Of a stretch of DNA of 8,660 bases, positions 6,504-8,660 are shown piece after piece. Below the pieces are notes generated by a model. It worked only from the letters and a program-made list of their open reading frames with translations, made no database searches and had not been told where the DNA came from. The DNA comes from a bacterium. Its GTDB lineage: Bacteria; Patescibacteriota; UBA1384; CAJBMM01. The translations under genes were made by a program, and so were the position numbers. Position 1 is the stretch's first letter. Every line of letters starts with the position of its first letter. The stretch is taken from positions 1 through 8,660 of the forward strand of contig DAHXOW010000015.1 of assembly GCA_027364665.1 (NCBI GenBank), read 5' to 3'.

Positions 6504-6532
6504 TTGAACTTATATTGCGAAATATCTACATT
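6504..6532 (+). promoter_or_regulatory. Candidate promoter of the zinc-ribbon Nudix gene, leaderless arrangement
   Basis: TTGAAC (6504-6509), a 17-base spacer, then TACATT (6527-6532), six bases before ATG 6539. The predicted transcript start coincides with the ATG, and no Shine-Dalgarno sequence is present. The boxes are imperfect, but their spacing is ideal. Confidence 0.45.
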
Positions 6533-6538
6533 TTATAT

Positions 6539-7165
6539 ATGAAAATTACATTTCCTATCCCGCAAAATGACGACAAGCAACATGAACTATGCTCAGTGTG
6601 CCACCAAGGCAATGTCTACCGGTTTCAAGACGCTGAAGGAATAGTAAAATTTGAATGCCCGCATTGCGGAGCAATCAAAGACCGGTTCTTGGGTATAGAC
6701 AACTCACCTAATGGCCGCGTATGGTGGATCGACAGCGATAATGAAATGTGGCACGAAAGCGCCGGCATATTTGTTCGTCGGCCAGACGGTAAATACCTCT
6801 TTTTTGAACGAGTAGCTTTTCCGTTTGGCTACACGGTTCCTGCCGGTCATGTCGATAAGTCAGATGACACCGCGGCTGATACGGCTATGCGCGAACTACA
6901 CGAAGAAGTTGGTATTGGTGCTACGGTAGCGCGTGTTGTGACCACCAACATTATTGGTGATAAATGTATCGGTGGTGCCGATTGCCATAAATGGTCTATT
7001 TTTGTTGCCCGGATCAACCACAATATCAATGTCGAGGTCTTAGAAAAGCAAGAGGGTAAGCATCCCGTATGGCTCACTCTGGAAGAGGCGGCCACAAAGG
7101 AACTACCGTTTGCCATTCGCTACATCATCGATCACTTTAGTGAAGCAATTGAACGATCTGAATAA
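6539..7165 (+). CDS. Zinc-ribbon Nudix hydrolase (208 residues)
   Basis: The N-terminus carries a zinc ribbon, CSVC (18-21) and CPHC (40-43). After a WWIDSDNEMWHESAGIFV strand region comes a Nudix domain with box residues from G103 (GHVDKSDD) to RELHEEVGI (118-126). The catalytic REUXEE is intact, but the box has one extra residue between G103 and R118 and Asp instead of the first Glu. After the box, CIGGADCHKWSIFVARI and the helix EEAATKELPFAIRYIIDHF complete the fold. A zinc ribbon before Nudix recalls NADH pyrophosphatase (NudC), but NudC's SQPWPFPxS motif is absent, so I do not assign that. It probably cleaves a nucleoside-diphosphate derivative; the substrate is unknown. I chose ATG 6539 because it directly precedes the conserved part and sits six bases after a -10 box; the frame is open back to 6452, but that stretch (MFGPVQNRLQQ...) looks non-coding. 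Confidence 0.85.
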   Translation: MKITFPIPQNDDKQHELCSVCHQGNVYRFQDAEGIVKFECPHCGAIKDRFLGIDNSPNGRVWWIDSDNEMWHESAGIFVRRPDGKYLFFERVAFPFGYTVPAGHVDKSDDTAADTAMRELHEEVGIGATVARVVTTNIIGDKCIGGADCHKWSIFVARINHNINVEVLEKQEGKHPVWLTLEEAATKELPFAIRYIIDHFSEAIERSE

Positions 7166-7322
7166 TACGTACAAATAATATGCCGCCGTCTTCATGTCGC
7201 AGCTCATTATAGCCCTTGTTTAGAAGGGCTTTTATTGTGCATTCAGAAACGTAATGATGTCTTGGCCGCCCGGTGTTGCAGCATCCAATATCCCAGCATA
7301 CGGAAAGCTTCTCAAATTCTTC
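7137..7322 (-). other. Start-less 61-codon reading frame, possible gene remnant
   Basis: Between TAA at 7325-7323 and TAA at 7139-7137 the minus strand is open for 61 codons. The translation looks protein-like: it includes CWDIGCCNTGRPRHHYVSEC, then a run ending KALLNKGYNELRHEDGG, then ILFVRII. It has no ATG, GTG or TTG near its beginning, so it could be the tail of a broken gene, a frame entered by frameshift, or chance. The minus-strand frame TAG 7345 to TAA 7232 overlaps it and also reads plausibly for 36 codons. It overlaps the last 26 bases of the Nudix gene and the terminator-like hairpin, so both readings cannot easily be functional. I do not recognise the family. Confidence 0.25.
7211..7237 (+). 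terminator. Rho-independent terminator-like hairpin after the zinc-ribbon Nudix gene
   Basis: AGCCCTT (7211-7217), loop GTTTAG, AAGGGCT (7224-7230): a perfect 7-bp stem followed by TTTATT, giving TTTT then ATT. It lies 45 bases after the Nudix stop codon and has the T-tract only in the plus direction. The T-tract is short, so efficiency may be moderate. Confidence 0.6.
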
Positions 7323-7353
7323 TTAATAAATGCTAGCCCGGTCTATTTTCAGC

Positions 7354-7875
7354 TTAGGCGCCGAATTCCTTGAACAATTTGCTGGCTAAAATATTTCGGC
7401 TGTTTTGATATTTCTCACTTTGATAATGTTGGTAGCTTCCTTCGATCGTATGATAGGTAATCTGGCAAATTTTTACCTCGGGATAAATCTTGACCGGTTG
7501 TAAGCAGCTTAATTCCAAGGTCCAATAACCGCAGAATCCGACATCCCCGAATCCGGCCGTTATATGAACGGCCAGCCCGAGTCTGCCGACCGAAGACCGA
7601 CCCTCTAAAACAGGAACCGAATCGAGAGTTTCGGTGTATTCCAAAGTTCTGGCTAAATATAATTTATTAGGTTCTAAGATCAATCCTTGAGGAGGAATAT
7701 TCAGCTTATCGGTCGGATTTTCTTTCTTCATATCCAAAATCTCCTCCCGATAGACTAATAATTCCGGATAAATCTTTAAATTATAGCTGTTCGGGTTCAA
7801 CTGTTTTTGATCAAATGGCTCAATAATAATCGTTTTTCCCAGGCGCCGTCTGATCTCTTCTCCAGATAAAATCAT
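7354..7875 (-). CDS. dcd: dCTP deaminase
   Basis: A complete 173-residue enzyme that converts dCTP to dUTP (and ammonia) in the cytoplasm, feeding dTMP synthesis. Visible are the N-terminal MILSGEEIRRRLG, NPNSYNL (27-33), LEPNKLYLARTLEYTET, and the core EGRSSVGRLGLAVHITAGF (91-109) followed by GFCGYWTLEL. E121 corresponds to the catalytic glutamate (E138 of E. coli Dcd) and R98 to its essential arginine. The C-terminal KYQNSRN segment belongs to the nucleotide-binding tail. The length and the GFGDVGF stretch match the Clostridium-type subgroup of about 173 residues rather than the longer E. coli type. Some homologues also have dUTPase activity; I cannot decide that here. The ATG overlaps the stop codon of a 34-codon ORF as ATGA, suggesting coupled translation; upstream GGCGG is only a weak ribosome site. 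No clear terminator follows. Confidence 0.95.
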   Translation of the reverse strand: MILSGEEIRRRLGKTIIIEPFDQKQLNPNSYNLKIYPELLVYREEILDMKKENPTDKLNIPPQGLILEPNKLYLARTLEYTETLDSVPVLEGRSSVGRLGLAVHITAGFGDVGFCGYWTLELSCLQPVKIYPEVKICQITYHTIEGSYQHYQSEKYQNSRNILASKLFKEFGA

Positions 7876-7976
7876 TTGTTACCGCCGTTGTTTTGCGAAG
7901 CAATGTGTTTGTCGAATTTGACCATTCGTCCCATTTTGCTGATCTCGTGGCTGGTATTTATTACACGATCATCCAT
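7872..7976 (-). CDS. Small ORF of 34 codons overlapping the dcd start
   Basis: Minus-strand ATG 7976 opens 34 codons, beginning MDDRVINTSHEISKMGRMVK and ending QNNGGNK, with TGA at 7874-7872 overlapping the dcd ATG by the classic ATGA arrangement. The peptide is polar and basic, with no membrane segment or cysteine. There is no good Shine-Dalgarno sequence, but the ATG is six bases after a GAGAAT box and could be translated from a leaderless message. It starts only 12 bases after the T-tract of the upstream terminator, so its own promoter would have to overlap that terminator. It may be a leader peptide that couples to dcd, a tiny protein of its own, or fortuitous. I do not recognise it. Confidence 0.4.
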   Translation of the reverse strand: MDDRVINTSHEISKMGRMVKFDKHIASQNNGGNK

Positions 7977-7982
7977 ACCCGT

Positions 7983-8011
7983 ATTCTCAAAGAAAAAGAG
8001 AGCGATGTAAA
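7983..8011 (-). promoter_or_regulatory. Candidate promoter for the small ORF and dcd, embedded in a terminator
   Basis: Minus strand: TTTACA (8011-8006), a 17-base spacer, GAGAAT (7988-7983, four of six matches to TATAAT), then six bases to ATG 7976. The -35 lies in the loop of the upstream terminator and the spacer spans its second stem arm and T-tract. The -10 is weak. Confidence 0.3.
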
Positions 8012-8021
8012 GATCGCTCTC
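7989..8021 (-). terminator. Strong rho-independent terminator
   Basis: On the minus strand, GAGAGCGAT, a six-base loop CTTTAC, ATCGCTCTC (9-bp perfect stem, 8021-7998), followed by TTTTTCTTT (7997-7989). It starts 8 bases past the stop codon of the 137-residue gene and separates that gene from the small ORF and dcd. There is no T-tract in the plus direction. Confidence 0.9.
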
Positions 8022-8029
8022 CGCAATAA

Positions 8030-8443
8030 CTAAAAGGACCCGGGTGAAAAACCGGATGGAAAACAGATTTGGCCATCGGTTATTCGTTCGGTAAAATTTT
8101 CTATGGCCTTTGAATAATCAGCAAAAAGGTGATCGGAGTCAACCGAACGTTTCAGATCTCGCAGATCTTCGTCGGTTATGTTGTCTTCAACCCGAGAATT
8201 ACATAAACAATTGTAAATCAGAACCTTTTCACTCAATTCATTTAGCAATGTTTGTTTTTCCAGGTTGGACGAAGCCTTGCCGGCCGACATCTCAATCACC
8301 GCGGCAGCGGCTGTATTGATGGCTTGATGATCATTCAAATACAAGCGTTTGATTATGTCGTTTCGATACTCATCCGGGTCATGTAGCCAGTGGCAATGCA
8401 AAATATCGATCAGCAAAAAATGAACCGTTCTGATCTGCTTCAT
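8030..8443 (-). CDS. Hypothetical protein, mostly helical, 137 residues
   Basis: I do not recognise this protein. It begins MKQIRTVHFLLIDILHCHWL, continues with charged and alanine-rich stretches that look helical (INTAAAAVIEMSAGKASS, LLNELSEKVLIYNCLCNSRV, DLRDLKRSV), and ends ICFPSGFSPGSF. There is no convincing signal peptide or transmembrane helix. It has four cysteines (two as CLC in the middle) and several histidines near the N-terminus, but no clear metal-binding motif. The start is well supported: AAGGAG (8451-8456) lies seven bases upstream of ATG 8443, one of the best ribosome sites in the window. It forms its own transcription unit, with a candidate promoter at 8491-8520, an adjacent 13-bp palindrome and a strong terminator directly after the stop codon. 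That tidy arrangement argues that it is a real, regulated gene. Confidence 0.75.
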   Translation of the reverse strand: MKQIRTVHFLLIDILHCHWLHDPDEYRNDIIKRLYLNDHQAINTAAAAVIEMSAGKASSNLEKQTLLNELSEKVLIYNCLCNSRVEDNITDEDLRDLKRSVDSDHLFADYSKAIENFTERITDGQICFPSGFSPGSF

Positions 8444-8490
8444 TGTTCTTCTCCTTATTTTTAAGATACTCGAATCAGCAAAGATCCTTT

Positions 8491-8520
8491 ATTTTAAATA
8501 ATCATTGTTGGCTGAGACAA
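8491..8520 (-). promoter_or_regulatory. Candidate promoter of the 137-residue hypothetical gene
   Basis: Minus strand: TTGTCT (8520-8515), an 18-base spacer, TAAAAT (8496-8491). The predicted start leaves a leader of roughly 40 bases containing AAGGAG. Each box has imperfect matches. Confidence 0.35.
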
Positions 8521-8522
8521 GG

Positions 8523-8535
8523 CTGTAATTTACAG
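8523..8535. promoter_or_regulatory. 13-bp palindrome, possible operator
   Basis: CTGTAA-T-TTACAG is a perfect inverted repeat with a single central base. It sits two bases upstream of the candidate -35 of the 137-residue gene and 22 bases after the stop codon of the methyltransferase-like gene. There is no T-tract, so it is not a terminator. The position would suit a regulator binding next to RNA polymerase; I cannot name the regulator. Confidence 0.35.
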
Positions 8536-8557
8536 GTAACGGATTCTATTTGACCTG

Positions 8558-8660
8558 CTACCATAACCCAAAAAGCAAGGCATAGGTATGTTTGCGGTAA
8601 TTCAAATATTCGTTTCCGAAATGTTCATAAAGTATTTTTTCCTCTTTTTGAATTCTTTTG
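8558..8660 (-). CDS. C-terminus of an isoprenylcysteine carboxyl methyltransferase-like (ICMT/PEMT family) protein, 5' part outside the window
   Basis: The last 33 codons before TAG (8560-8558) read KRIQKEEKILYEHFGNEYLN and end YALLFGLW. This is the hallmark tail of the membrane-bound ICMT/phospholipid methyltransferase family: a pattern close to R-I-x-x-E-E-x-x-L-x-x-x-F-G-x-E-Y-x-x-Y followed by an A-L-x-x-x-L-W end. The two glutamates and the FGxEY motif lie in the SAM-binding C-terminal part. Such bacterial proteins methylate small molecules, lipids or thiols, and many have no known substrate. The N-terminal membrane helices lie beyond the right edge. The gene reads toward the 137-residue gene, with 114 bases between its stop codon and that gene's start and no clear terminator. 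Confidence 0.8.
   Translation of the reverse strand, partial: KRIQKEEKILYEHFGNEYLNYRKHTYALLFGLW

Noticed and set aside
6452..6538. N-terminal extension of the zinc-ribbon Nudix protein by 29 residues.
   Set aside because: The stretch looks non-coding and contains the candidate promoter; the conserved part begins after ATG 6539.
8110..8319. Plus-strand 69-codon open frame.
   Set aside because: It is a shadow of the minus-strand 137-residue gene, which has a strong ribosome site and terminator.
1..8660. Prophage, defence island, CRISPR array, transposon or structural RNA gene.
   Set aside because: No integrase, transposase, repeat array, or tRNA- or rRNA-like sequence was seen; the holin-like protein alone is not evidence of a phage.

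Overview
The window is ordinary-density bacterial DNA, AT-leaning by eye, and uses the standard bacterial code: TGA closes at least five convincing genes (the first Nudix gene, the pilin, the DedA gene and both glycosyltransferases). Short gaps, overlapping start/stop codons, a prepilin with the FTLIELLIVIAIIGVLAAIAL-type leader and several genes lacking a Shine-Dalgarno sequence would fit a small-genome bacterium of the Patescibacteria/CPR type. Several proteins (the dCTP deaminase and the glycosyltransferase pair) look Firmicutes-like. This placement is inference only.

Layout. Positions 1-1933 (minus) hold a Nudix hydrolase of the diadenosine tetraphosphatase type, followed by a fused permease/ATPase half-transporter that runs off the left edge inside its ABC signature. 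Diverging from it is a type IV prepilin gene (2000-2500, plus). An extended -10 promoter then abuts the pilin stop codon and precedes a tight four-gene operon (2533-6127, plus): DedA-family membrane protein, alpha/beta hydrolase, and two GT4 glycosyltransferases. All three junctions overlap. The two glycosyltransferases resemble the tandem glycolipid synthases of streptococci, lactobacilli and Acholeplasma (alMGS-like and CpoA-like). The best reading is therefore a module that builds diglycosyl-diacylglycerol-type lipids, with DedA as a possible lipid-moving partner.

Convergent with the operon, with no spacer, is a small glycine-rich membrane protein (minus) with a good promoter and an internal Shine-Dalgarno sequence that fixes its start. 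Divergent from it is a zinc-ribbon Nudix protein (plus) with an altered Nudix box, followed by a terminator-like hairpin. Then come, on the minus strand, the dCTP deaminase gene (dcd), an overlapping 34-codon small ORF upstream of it, a strong terminator, and an unrecognised 137-residue helical protein. At the right edge are the last 33 codons of an isoprenylcysteine carboxyl-methyltransferase-like protein.

Two Nudix hydrolases and dCTP deaminase suggest nucleotide-pool housekeeping, but they lie in separate transcription units. I see no transposon, CRISPR array, tRNA or rRNA. The points most worth following are the glycolipid operon, the repeated '-10, six bases, ATG' arrangement suggesting leaderless transcripts, the small ORF coupled to dcd, and a start-less protein-like reading frame at 7140-7322.
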